NCBI RefSeq assembly: GCF_000001735.4
Contig: NC_003071.7
Span: 9,355,151 to 9,419,150 of the forward strand
Direction of reading: 5' to 3'
DNA length: 64,000 bases
Source of the DNA: Arabidopsis thaliana
Lineage: Eukaryota > Streptophyta > Magnoliopsida > Brassicales > Brassicaceae
The notes below the pieces were generated by a model. The model ran no database searches, had not been told where the DNA came from, and was given only the letters and a program-made list of their open reading frames with translations. Shown here piece by piece: positions 22,631 through 32,847 of this stretch. Position numbers and translations under genes: made by a program. The stretch's first letter is position 1; each line of letters starts with the position of its first letter.

Positions 22631-23457
22631 TAGTGTTTTGTTGCACCATCAGAAAACTGGTTTAACAAAATAGTTTAACCAAATTTGTTTAACTCATGTC
22701 ATCACTATCAAAAGAGGAATCTAAAAATTAAACTATATGTATTCTGCAGTTAGCTAAGCAAACAAAATCCATATACATAGCAATGTTCTTTGATAAATTA
22801 CCATATATATACATTGGAAATGACTTGGACAATAACCCTTTTAGCTGTTTAATCAGTTGTTTGTCGCTTGTGCATCCAATTGAATCGGCACCGAGTTGAT
22901 TGATTATTCAGAATTCCCATCTGAAAATGTTTAGAAAAACGTGCAAAGATGAATCAATTTTTGATTATGGGCATTATGATCACAAGTGTAAGCTTATAGA
23001 CGAACTGGTCAATATAAAATGTATTCAAGAAGCATTTACTTTTATGCATTGTTTAGTTATTTCTCATTGATCAGCTCATATGCTTTTATGTGTTACATAC
23101 TCTTCTCCATGCCACAACGTAACTTATTCCATGTAATGTCTATATCATTGAACAAAATTAGAATTTCGGTTTAAGATGGTAGGGATTCTATTTTGAAGAT
23201 TTCAGGTCTAATATTGTGAAGGTATGGGAAGTGTTTGTAGTCAAGTGGTTGGTTTACCTCTGCGACATATCCCACCTACATTCGACTATACTAAATCAAG
23301 TTATCTCTTATAGACGGTGTAGGAATTAGATTATGAATCGGTTATGACGATCCATTAAATAATTTATTTAGCAAATTAAAAATAAATAAGGTTAAAAATA
23401 CATGAGTAGTAAATAGGGACACATAAAAAACAAATGATCCCTTGTCTCCAAAATGTG
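22631..23457 (+). pseudogene. Scrambled relics of F-box/kelch 3' sequences
   Basis: 23050-23190 (gtttagttatttctcattga, cagctcatatg) matches the last codons and 3' flank of the F-box pseudogene at 26887-27056, to the shared tail aagatg-tagggattct. At 23219-23256, aaggtatggg and gtggttggttt match codons around 22413-22440 of the upstream F-box gene. That fragment lies downstream of the 3'-flank copy, so the order is scrambled. No frame is open. Confidence 0.65.
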
Positions 23458-23655
23458 TTAACAGAGAATGCAGTGTAAAATAGTTTGCGGGTTCCATTTG
23501 ATCAGCTTGTCACCCGTAGCTACTCTGTTTTTCCGAACTAGCCATACGATGAGTGAATACTTCGGAGTCGAGTACTTGAACCAGATTCCGTTGTAGTTCT
23601 CTATTAGTGACTTTGCTGTGCGTATCTGCAACCACATTTCTTTTGTGTGAAACAC
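23458..23655 (-). mobile_element. LINE fragment: reverse-transcriptase zinc-binding (zf-RVT) domain
   Basis: The minus-strand frame reads WLQIRTAKSLIEN, YNGIWFKYSTPKYSLIVWLV, RKNRVATGDKLIKWN and ILHCILC. This is the zf-RVT pattern W..IR..., TPKYSF..WL...NRL.TGD, ..C.LC found after the reverse transcriptase of plant non-LTR retrotransposons and their derivatives. Only this domain is present and there is no ORF around it, so it is a dead fragment. Confidence 0.8.
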
Positions 23656-23819
23656 TTTGCGATAATGGTCGTTTTGTTTTTCTTTAATTTTATATTTTGC
23701 ATAGACAAATATCTTTGTTCAAAATTCAAATATAGTTAGTGTAATAACTAACGTCAAGATTGTTTTTGGTAGGCTGAGGGGTGAAATTGTCAACCCGATT
23801 TTATTAAAGAAAAACTACG

Positions 23820-24163
23820 AACAATTACATCAAAACTGCTTTAGGGAACAATCTTCCGTTAGCGTCTTCAACCAAAAACAAATGAACTTCCTCATGACAC
23901 ATCTCAAAACAATGAAACCTTAAAGGCAAAGAAAAGCATAGTTAGCTAACTCGTTGGCTAAACGGTTAGCTTCCATATACACATGTGACATTTGACATTT
24001 AGACTAACCAGTTTCTAGTGAAAAGGTCTTGATATAAACGTATCAAGAATGAACAGAGGATGAGCATTGCTGATCTCTGTGCTTAGACAACCCACCACCA
24101 ATTTTAAATCCAAATCTAACTCTACTTGTCGAAAGCCCTTATCTCAAGCAATAAGCAACCCAT
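23820..24163 (-). mobile_element. Decayed LINE RNase H fragment
   Basis: Translating the minus strand gives, with stops, KGFRQVELDLDLKLVVG...STEISNAHPLF and then EANRLANELANYAFLCL. These match the C-terminal RNase H of plant LINE proteins (KGFRRVELE-DS--VV and REANR-AD-LANYA). Several internal stops show it is dead. On the minus strand it lies before the zf-RVT fragment, opposite to the order in an intact element. Confidence 0.75.
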
Positions 24164-24427
24164 AACTAACGTCGAGATAACCATTATGGAACTCTGAAAA
24201 AAAAATTCATTTACTAAAATCTATGTGGTTACCAATCATTATCCAAATATAACCAAGTTTGAAATCCATTTTTCTCTACTATATAAACACCAACTACCGC
24301 TTGTTCATAATCCCACAGAGCCAAATTCCGATACAATCAAATAATATAAATACCATAAATTGAATTCCTAATCGGGGTTCCTTCTATAAATTTATTTATT
24401 TGATTTATTGGAAAAAATAATAATAAT

Positions 24428-24667
24428 ATGGGGATGTCAAAAAGTATCAAGGTTATTGTATCTCTTGCTCTCATATTATTTTTGGCCCTTGCAGCAACCA
24501 AGGTTGAAGCCACAAGATACATAAGTTATCGTGGTATGAATCATGGAGATCATGCTATACATTGTGACAAAGCCCACCCTAACACCTGCAAGAAGCAAGT
24601 AGCAAATCCTTACAGGAGAGGATGCGGAACAATCGAACGTTGCCGTCGTGATACAGGTAGAAAATGA
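24428..24667 (+). CDS. RALFL15: RALFL15, rapid alkalinization factor-like peptide
   Basis: An intronless 79-aa precursor. Residues 1 to about 28 are a signal peptide (KVIVSLALILFLALAATKVEA). The mature part begins TRYISYRGM, carrying the YISY receptor-binding motif, and has four cysteines in the RALF spacing (CDKAHPNTC ... GCGTIERCRR). RALF peptides are secreted, bind CrRLK1L receptors such as FERONIA and LRX/LLG proteins, and alkalinise the apoplast. No dibasic RRXL processing site is present, as in the short RALF subgroup. The ATG at 24428 gives MGMSKS. The next Met, two codons on, would work equally well. I recall At2g22055. Confidence 0.93.
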   Translation: MGMSKSIKVIVSLALILFLALAATKVEATRYISYRGMNHGDHAIHCDKAHPNTCKKQVANPYRRGCGTIERCRRDTGRK

Positions 24668-25887
24668 ATCAACCAACCCACCCAAGAGCATAAAATATTG
24701 CATCAACACCTTTGGTTAAGAATGTGTTAACATGTTTCTCATTGGAATACCTTCGTTATCTGTATACACACTTCACATCCTCATATTCATTTGTTAATGA
24801 GATTGTTTTGGCTTTGTAATTGATTGTAATTATATTATGTTATGATCAATCATATTTAAATATATTATATCCAATATCTCGAGCTATTGTCTCTTTCTTA
24901 TATGCATTTGAGCAATTATCATACTTCTTGCCACAATAATATAACAAGAACTATGGGAATATACAATAATTATATATTGATCCCTATGATGGAATTCAAA
25001 ACAGTATACCCAATTTGAGACACAATATATCGAGCTTTTGTCTCTTTCTTATATACATTGAATTCCATCTCTTCTTTGGAAGTTAGCAAGTTAGAAGATT
25101 CACATTTGGAAGCAACTCTCCTCCTTCTCTTCTTATGAAATATCAATCTTAAATCATTTTGTTACCGGTGACAAGGTAAAGCGTTTTCCTTTCTTTGTTA
25201 TTTTCATTTGATTAAAGCTCCATATGAGCTATCTCATTTTCAATCTTATATTTCTCTTTCAATAAACTCAATGAACACAATTCTCATTTCTTTAGAAATG
25301 TCAACATCATGCTCTAGATTCTCATACAAAATTAAAAAAGTCTTAGTAAAACATATTGAAAATTGTGGAAACGGCTGCATATAGACGTTGTCTATGACTA
25401 TGATATCAATCAATTGTATTCATTTTACTAGAATTTGTGCAAAAAAACCAAAACCATTAAATGTTTTAATATGTTATTTACTGATAACATATTTTAAAGT
25501 GTAATTATAAGAATAAATGGCCTAAAAAGGAAGCAAACAATCGTATAACTTAATTATTTGAGACTGAACTTTAGAAATACACCAATAATATATTCAATTT
25601 TGGAGAATTTAATACTAACAAAAAAAAAAAATTGATATTCCTTTTTTCCGTAAAAATTCCAATTTTTGTTTATGAATTGGTACGAATATCTAACAAATTA
25701 ACGTGGAAATAAGCTCCCACATTTTTAGTTCGTCTAAGTTGTAAATATCATGATGATAAAAAAACAAAACAAAAAGTAGAAATATGCCCTAATTCCTCCT
25801 CATGTTATATATATAACTGCCTCCAACTCCGAAGAGGCGCCGCAAGAAGAAATAAGCCTTAGTTCCTCCTCATGTTATAACCATACG
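24668..25887. other. AT-rich intergenic region with a dispersed direct repeat
   Basis: About 1.2 kb without a gene. A segment of about 35-40 bp, tatcgagct-ttgtctctttcttata, occurs twice in slightly diverged form at about 24876-24910 and 25027-25063. Otherwise I see only AT-rich sequence and the upstream region of the next F-box copy. Confidence 0.5.
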
Positions 25888-26906
25888 ATGTCATCGCTTT
25901 CTTCGTTGCCCGACGATGTTGTTTTGAAATGCTTAGTCCGCGTCCCGAGACGCTATTATCAAAACATCTCTTGCGTCTCCAAAAGGCTCAGGTCCCTAGT
26001 GCGCTCGCCTGAGCTCCACCGATTGCGATCTCTCTTCCACAAGAATTCCATCTATCTCTACTGCCTCGAGACGATGAAGTTTAACTGGTTCACTCTCTCT
26101 CGGAGTGAGAAGAAGACTGCGATTGAGTATCAATTAGTCCGCTAATTACATTCCCTTCTTCCCACTCAATGTTATCTTCTACCAACGTGGTGGTGGGATC
26201 AAAGATCTATTCCATTATTGGCAGATCCGCAAAACCTTGCTCAGATTTATGGATCCTCGATACTCGAACTGGAAAGCTAACCAATGGACCAAGCATGAAG
26301 GTTCCCTTCCCGCGTGAAGCAGCTGTTTGATTGGTCGAAGGGAAGATATACGTGACGGGACTAGGTCAAGGAGAGAACCAAATTCAAGTGTTTGATCCCG
26401 AATCGCAAAAATGGACATTCGCGTCGGAGGAGAAAGTGCGATCGCTGGAGGAGAAAGTTTTTATAATGGATAATGAGAGTAGACGCTATTTCTATAATGT
26501 GAGAGAAGGTAGGTTAAAGGGGACTATGTGGATGGAAAGTGATAGAATAAGCTCTCTGTGTGTTGTAGACGGTGTGCTCTATGGTTATTTTAGGTGGGGT
26601 AATTACCGTGAATTAATGTGGGCTGATACAAAGCTCAATGCATGGAGAAGATTGAACACTCGTGATGGGAAGACACTTGAAGAAGACGTATCTTATACCA
26701 TTGCAATGTCGGGATACAATGGGAAGCTAGCGGTTTTTTGGTCAGTGAATGAGTCTGATTACACGAAGAAGAACAATGAGGTTATGTTTAAATTGATCGT
26801 GTTGGATAGGGTTGGGGATGTGATTTGTGGGACGGTCGAGTGGTCTGGTGTTGTAGGCACAGTTAAAGCATTTGATTTTCTGCGTTGCTTAGTTGTTTCT
26901 CACTGA
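25888..26906 (+). pseudogene. F-box/kelch-repeat pseudogene
   Basis: The F-box start is intact for 85 codons (SLPDDVVLKCLVRVPRRYY, SCVSKRLRSLVRSPELHRLR) and stops at TAA 26143-26145. Kelch similarity resumes in another frame (FPSSHSML, VVVGSKIYSIIG, DLWILDTRTGKLTNGPSMK) and hits TGA at about 26328. The same frame then reopens with LVEGKIYVTG and runs to the normal family end GTVEWSGVVG...CLVVSH at 26906. One frameshift and one nonsense codon therefore break a gene that is otherwise full length. It is the third member of the local tandem family. The 191-aa downstream ORF could be annotated as a gene but lacks the F-box. Confidence 0.85.
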
Positions 26907-28451
26907 TTAGCTCATATGATTTTATGTGCCGTTCCCTTCTTCTTGCCCCAACATAACTTTTTATTTTTATTTTTTTTGAACAAACTATTCAATGCAATGT
27001 CTTTATCATATTCATGGAACGAAATTAGAATTCTGGTTTAAGATGTTAGGGATTCTGATGATGCTAACTTAAATTGTTTGTCGTTGTGGAATCTTCCTTA
27101 GCTTAAAATGGTCTTATTCCTAAACTCCATTTAATAACAAAAACGTCGATGGAATGATGCTGCTGTATATATACTTAGATATGACATTGCTGAAAATGAA
27201 CAATTCTTGGGTTTACTTTAGGGCTGAACATTTGTATTCACACTTTTTAGTTTAACCTAATCATTATGTCATGTCATACAATCAGCTTTAAAAAATGCAT
27301 TAGCGATAAGAGGGCGATAGATTTAATGTCTAGCGCCTAAACCGCTAGACACCTAAAGCATTTATAATATATAATACTATAAATAATGATATTATAAATA
27401 ATGATATTATGCATAAATATTATAAAAGTATATATAAACCGCCTAGAACACTTATTAGAACATTGCATACAACAAATAATTAAATAGAAATTAAAAATTA
27501 AACAAACAAATAAAATATATTGAGAACATAACTCCTTAACAAAATGATTAATTAATCCTATGTTCTCCTTTCAATTGACCAAATCGAAATTTACTATATA
27601 ATCTAGTTAAAACAATTAGTAGTATTATCTAAATAAAAAAAATAATTCACTAAAACCTCATAAATTGAATTAGTTGTAAAATCTAAATCTTATTCTTTTA
27701 TAAATCTAAACCGACATAATCTCATTTAGTTGTAAGATCTAAACCTAATCACTATTTTATAAATCCAAACCGACATATAATTTTATTTAATTGTAAAATT
27801 TAAATCTTAACCATTTTTATTATAAACCCAAAACGACATATAATTTTATTTAATTATAAAATCTAAACTCTACTCCATATTTGTAAATTCAAACCAACAT
27901 ATAATTTTGTTTAATTATAAGTCTAAATCTTAATCACTTTTTATAAATCAAAACCGACATATAATTTTATTTAATTGTAAAGTCTAAATTGTACATATAA
28001 TTAATTTCTTTTAATTAAAATTAAAAAATATACAAATTTTGTTTTTTTAATTATTGTATGATATGACATAATAATTGGTTTAAACTAAAAGAAAAAGTGA
28101 ATACAACAAAAGTTCACCTTAGGAGTGGACACAAATATTTTTACCTAAATTTTCTTCTTTTCTTCGTTCAACCAAAAGAATTATAACAATACTTTTTAAG
28201 AGTTTTGATTGTTGTTTGTTTTATTTAGTTTAGTCCTTCATGTTTAATTTTTCAATAAATTGCACCAATAAGAAAAAAGAAAGAAAGAGAAAGAGAGTTT
28301 TTGATCAGTCTGCCGCCAAATTCAACATGTTAACGTTTCTTATTTTCGCAAAATTGTCACCTTTACAGATTTTTCACCGAAATTGAAAGCTCACGAAGAG
28401 TTTTTTCATTTGAAGCTTGTAAGTAAATCTCTTTTATAATCTACAGTTTCA
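26907..28451. other. Intergenic region with minisatellite, upstream of the PPR gene
   Basis: About 1.5 kb with no gene. Around 27295-27460 the sequence holds gcgcctaaaccgctagacacc and ccgcctagaac, of the GCCTAG-rich kind seen in plant transposon relics, and a short repeat (ataaataatgatatt twice near 27380-27410). A 60-bp-period minisatellite follows and is listed separately. Confidence 0.5.
27650..27995. repeat. Minisatellite with about 60-bp period
   Basis: Five to six tandem copies of an AT-rich unit containing ccgacatataattttattta, attgtaaaatctaaatctta and ttataaatccaaa. The gacat landmark (aacat in one copy) occurs at 27713, 27772, 27835, 27896 and 27956, spacings of 59-63 bp. Confidence 0.8.
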
Positions 28452-30812
28452 ATGGATGCTCCGGTTCCACTCTCTTTATCTACTCTGTTAGAACTCTGCA
28501 CCAATCTCTTGCAAAAATCTGTAAACAAGTCCAATGGTCGTTTCACAGCGCAATTGGTTCATTGCCGTGTTATCAAATCGGGTCTTATGTTCAGCGTCTA
28601 CCTGATGAATAATCTCATGAACGTCTACTCAAAAACTGGTTATGCTCTTCACGCACGCAAGCTGTTCGACGAAATGCCTCTAAGAACAGCTTTTTCATGG
28701 AACACGGTTCTTTCGGCTTATTCTAAACGAGGAGATATGGATTCGACTTGTGAGTTCTTTGATCAGTTGCCTCAAAGGGATTCGGTTTCGTGGACTACGA
28801 TGATTGTTGGGTATAAGAACATTGGTCAATATCATAAGGCTATAAGAGTTATGGGGGATATGGTCAAGGAAGGGATTGAGCCGACGCAGTTTACGCTTAC
28901 GAATGTGCTTGCATCGGTGGCTGCAACGCGGTGTATGGAAACAGGTAAAAAGGTTCATTCTTTCATCGTTAAGCTTGGTCTTCGCGGTAACGTTTCTGTG
29001 TCGAATTCACTGCTTAATATGTATGCAAAATGTGGTGATCCAATGATGGCAAAATTTGTTTTCGATAGAATGGTTGTTAGAGATATCTCAAGCTGGAATG
29101 CTATGATTGCGTTACATATGCAGGTCGGTCAAATGGATCTTGCTATGGCGCAGTTCGAGCAAATGGCTGAGCGAGATATAGTCACTTGGAATTCTATGAT
29201 TTCTGGTTTCAATCAGAGAGGGTATGATCTCAGAGCTCTAGATATCTTTTCGAAGATGCTGAGGGATTCTCTGTTGTCGCCGGATAGATTCACTCTGGCG
29301 AGTGTGTTATCTGCTTGTGCCAATCTTGAGAAACTTTGTATTGGGAAGCAGATTCATTCGCACATTGTTACTACAGGGTTTGATATTTCCGGAATCGTGT
29401 TAAATGCATTGATCTCGATGTATTCGAGGTGTGGAGGGGTCGAGACTGCCCGGAGACTGATAGAACAAAGAGGAACCAAAGATCTCAAGATTGAAGGTTT
29501 TACAGCTTTACTTGATGGGTACATTAAGCTTGGAGATATGAATCAAGCTAAGAATATATTTGTTTCGTTGAAAGATCGTGATGTAGTCGCATGGACCGCC
29601 ATGATTGTAGGATATGAGCAACACGGTTCGTATGGTGAAGCTATAAACCTTTTCAGATCAATGGTTGGAGGAGGGCAGAGACCAAACAGTTACACTCTTG
29701 CAGCAATGTTAAGTGTAGCTTCAAGTTTGGCATCATTGAGCCATGGCAAGCAAATCCATGGGAGTGCTGTAAAGTCAGGGGAAATTTATTCAGTTTCTGT
29801 CAGCAATGCATTGATAACAATGTATGCAAAGGCGGGTAACATTACATCGGCAAGCCGGGCATTTGATTTGATACGCTGTGAGAGGGATACAGTATCGTGG
29901 ACATCCATGATTATCGCGTTGGCACAGCACGGTCACGCAGAAGAAGCACTTGAGCTTTTTGAGACAATGCTGATGGAAGGACTAAGACCTGATCACATAA
30001 CATATGTTGGTGTTTTCTCTGCCTGTACTCATGCCGGTTTGGTCAACCAAGGTCGTCAATACTTCGATATGATGAAGGACGTTGATAAGATTATACCTAC
30101 CCTTAGCCACTATGCTTGTATGGTGGACCTGTTTGGACGTGCTGGTTTATTGCAGGAAGCACAAGAGTTCATCGAAAAGATGCCTATTGAGCCTGATGTA
30201 GTGACATGGGGTTCACTGCTTTCTGCTTGCAGAGTTCACAAGAACATCGATCTTGGGAAAGTTGCAGCAGAGAGATTGCTTCTTCTCGAGCCAGAGAACA
30301 GCGGGGCATACTCAGCCTTGGCTAACTTATACTCAGCTTGTGGAAAATGGGAAGAAGCTGCTAAGATAAGAAAATCAATGAAAGATGGAAGAGTAAAGAA
30401 GGAACAAGGGTTTAGCTGGATTGAAGTGAAGCATAAAGTCCATGTCTTTGGAGTGGAAGACGGGACTCATCCAGAGAAGAACGAGATCTACATGACCATG
30501 AAGAAGATTTGGGACGAGATCAAGAAAATGGGTTATGTTCCCGACACAGCTTCTGTACTACACGACCTCGAAGAAGAGGTTAAAGAACAGATTCTAAGGC
30601 ACCACAGCGAGAAACTAGCAATCGCATTTGGACTAATTAGCACTCCGGATAAAACCACATTGAGGATCATGAAGAATCTCAGAGTGTGCAATGATTGCCA
30701 CACGGCTATAAAGTTCATTTCCAAGCTTGTGGGAAGGGAAATCATAGTGAGAGATACAACAAGATTTCACCATTTCAAAGATGGGTTTTGTTCTTGCCGA
30801 GATTATTGGTGA
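28452..30812 (+). CDS. PCMP-H41: PLS-type PPR protein with DYW domain (PCMP-H41)
   Basis: An intronless 786-aa ORF. About 15 tandem PPR units of the P, L and S types run from residue 30 to about 600 (e.g. NALISMYSRCGGVETARRL, VVAWTAMIVGYEQHGSYGEA, DTVSWTSMIIALAQHG). E/E+ motifs and a complete DYW domain follow. The DYW part has HSE (residues 718-720), CNDC (746-749) and the C-terminal CSCRDYW, matching the zinc-binding cytidine-deaminase-like active site. Such proteins edit C to U at specific sites in mitochondrial or plastid transcripts; the PPR array selects the site. The target here is unknown to me. The start at 28452 is the first Met before the repeats and the leader is short. I recall At2g22070; the PCMP-H number is from memory. 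Confidence 0.93.
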   Translation: MDAPVPLSLSTLLELCTNLLQKSVNKSNGRFTAQLVHCRVIKSGLMFSVYLMNNLMNVYSKTGYALHARKLFDEMPLRTAFSWNTVLSAYSKRGDMDSTCEFFDQLPQRDSVSWTTMIVGYKNIGQYHKAIRVMGDMVKEGIEPTQFTLTNVLASVAATRCMETGKKVHSFIVKLGLRGNVSVSNSLLNMYAKCGDPMMAKFVFDRMVVRDISSWNAMIALHMQVGQMDLAMAQFEQMAERDIVTWNSMISGFNQRGYDLRALDIFSKMLRDSLLSPDRFTLASVLSACANLEKLCIGKQIHSHIVTTGFDISGIVLNALISMYSRCGGVETARRLIEQRGTKDLKIEGFTALLDGYIKLGDMNQAKNIFVSLKDRDVVAWTAMIVGYEQHGSYGEAINLFRSMVGGGQRPNSYTLAAMLSVASSLASLSHGKQIHGSAVKSGEIYSVSVSNALITMYAKAGNITSASRAFDLIRCERDTVSWTSMIIALAQHGHAEEALELFETMLMEGLRPDHITYVGVFSACTHAGLVNQGRQYFDMMKDVDKIIPTLSHYACMVDLFGRAGLLQEAQEFIEKMPIEPDVVTWGSLLSACRVHKNIDLGKVAAERLLLLEPENSGAYSALANLYSACGKWEEAAKIRKSMKDGRVKKEQGFSWIEVKHKVHVFGVEDGTHPEKNEIYMTMKKIWDEIKKMGYVPDTASVLHDLEEEVKEQILRHHSEKLAIAFGLISTPDKTTLRIMKNLRVCNDCHTAIKFISKLVGREIIVRDTTRFHHFKDGFCSCRDYW

Positions 30813-31814
30813 AAATAAGGAAGATCCAAAGAATTCTCATAAGGTCTAACTCAAGCCATTGTACAGAACAGATTCAGGTATGGCTTCGTTGGAGGGAAAC
30901 CAACAAAAGTTTTCCTCTTTCATTGTTTAATTGGTATGTAAGTTCCATCATCATCATAGTTATTGAGCATTAGAATAAGATGACATGGCATGTGAGTCTT
31001 TAGTGCTAAAGGAGAAGGATATAATGAACGATTGAGATATTTTTGGGAAAAGCATAAAGAGGAAATGGAATTGGAACAATCAGAAAGAAGTATAGAAGAA
31101 GAAGGAGAAGAAGAAGAGAATATGGTTCTGTTTGTTACCAAAAGCTTTTCTTTTTAGTTTTTACTAACCATTGACTACATACATACATTAATACATAGAT
31201 GAAGAAAGATCTTGGTCGGCATAAAATGTATGACTTAACAGAGAGAGCCCACACTTGTGTAGCTTACGTGGCAGGTCAATTAGAGATGATCACATAGAGT
31301 CACTGCCCGTACTGCCCTAAGGATTCGTAGTAACAACTACGGGCAGCTTCACACTCTTCTCTTTCATCTCTCATCTCTCTCTTCTCCTATATCTGAGATT
31401 CTGAACAACTCTTCTTTGATCACAAATCTCACACTTTTTCCATTAATGAACAGAGCTCATTTCTTCTAGTCCTTTTCTCTTTCTTTCTTCCTTTTTCCGC
31501 TAATTACAGAGCTTTTCTTTGGTACGTTCTTCTTCTTCTTGTATCTGTTTATTTTGTTTCTTAGATTATTGTTTTGTATGTTGTCAAATATTGAAGTAGA
31601 GGACAACCTCTAAACTTGGTTGTTTCCTCTGTTTTTCATGATTCTTTCTATGATTGCTCTGTTTTGTCTTTTTTTTTTCTCGTCAATAACTTCAAAACGA
31701 AGATTGCTCCATATTTGATAAATGGACAAGAAAGTTGTCTGAAAATTTTGCTTTAGTTATTATTATTGCAGATCTAACGGTTTTCATAACTGTTAAATAC
31801 AGAGTGAAGAAAGA
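30813..31814 (+). promoter_or_regulatory. Spacer and 5' leader of the acidic-protein gene
   Basis: The PPR 3' UTR is followed by the promoter and leader of the next + strand gene. A likely 5' UTR intron runs from 31522 (TTTG/GTACGT) to 31802 (TTAAATACAG). CTCTCTTTCT-type pyrimidine runs at 31355-31385 fit a transcription start region. A 9-bp inverted repeat, CTGCCCGTA/TACGGGCAG, lies at 31303-31346. Confidence 0.5.
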
Positions 31815-32847
31815 ATGGAGTTGAAAGAACAAGGTATGAGTATGAGGTTGTCTCTGGTTCTCGGTAACGCTTTAGTGCTAAACTGCGCCGCTTTGGCTTT
31901 AACGGCTACTATGCTCTCTTCTTTGCTAGAGCTCTTCTCTCAGGCAAGCTTTTTCTATTTTCAACTTTTTTTTTTTTCCTTCTTAACAAACGTTTACAAG
32001 TATTCGCGGTCGCACAAAACAACAACTTTATAAAAATAGATTTTTTTCTACACAAAAGTTTCACACAAATTTTTTTGGCTACAAAACTAAATCTTGACCG
32101 ACTTGAAGCGTTACTTCATCAGAATGGGTGGTTGGAAAAATATATAAAATTAAAAAGTTTTGGTTAAATATTGTGAGGGTATGTATATAATAATAGCTAT
32201 TAGTTGAGGACGGTTGCTTTTAATGGGGAATATTAAGATAGATTTTTAAAATCTAAATTATAAATTGTAGGTCCAAAAAAAATCAAAAAGGTATATTCCA
32301 TATATTATGCTTCCAAGTTTTTCAAATTTAATGTCTAGAAGAAGCCCATGTCCTAATTTAGTATGTCGGCCCAATTTGTAAAATCATGTTAACTTGGTAA
32401 AAGATTGTTTCTGGTAGTGATAAAATGAATATGAAGCTGCAGGTTACTGTCTTGAAGGGTGATGTTATAGAGAATGGATATGAGGTGGTTGATGCAGTGG
32501 AAGGCAATGGAAACAATGATGATAGTGGTGATGATGGAGGAGAAGACGAAGAAGGCAGTGCAGATGATGCAGAAGGAAAGGAGACCAAGAAAGGACCGGT
32601 AAGTGATCCTGATTTGAACGGTGAAGCTGGAGATAATGATGATGAACCTGAAGGGGATGATGGTAACGATGACGAGGATGATGATAACCATGAGAACGAT
32701 GATGAAGATGAGGAGGAGGATGAAGACGAGAATGATGATGGTGGTGAAGAAGACGACGATGAGGATGCGGAGGTAGAGGAGGAGGAAGAGGAAGAAGATG
32801 AAGATGATGAGGAAGCGCTTCAGCCACCAAAGAAGAGGAAGAAGTGA
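31815..32847 (+). CDS. Highly acidic small protein, two exons with a GC-AG intron
   Basis: Exon 1, 31815-31943, encodes MELKEQGMSMRLSLVLG and a hydrophobic stretch (LVLNCAALALTATMLSSLLEL). Exon 2, 32443-32847, encodes VTVLKGDVIENGYEVVDA, then about 100 residues rich in Asp, Glu, Asn and Gly, and ends in the basic PPKKRKK. Total is 177 aa. The basic end looks like a nuclear localisation signal and the acidic tract like those of histone- or nucleolar-binding proteins. The N-terminal hydrophobic part does not fit that easily. The donor is GC (TCAG/GCAAGC), a known minor but functional class, and no better GT donor keeps the frame. Function unknown. I recall At2g22080. Confidence 0.8.
31944..32442 (+). 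other. GC-AG intron of the acidic-protein gene
   Basis: The intron begins CAG/GCAAGC at 31944 and ends GCTGCAG at 32442. The reading frame joins cleanly (ELFSQ to VTVLKG), and exon 1 would otherwise run into a T-rich stretch and a stop. Confidence 0.7.
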
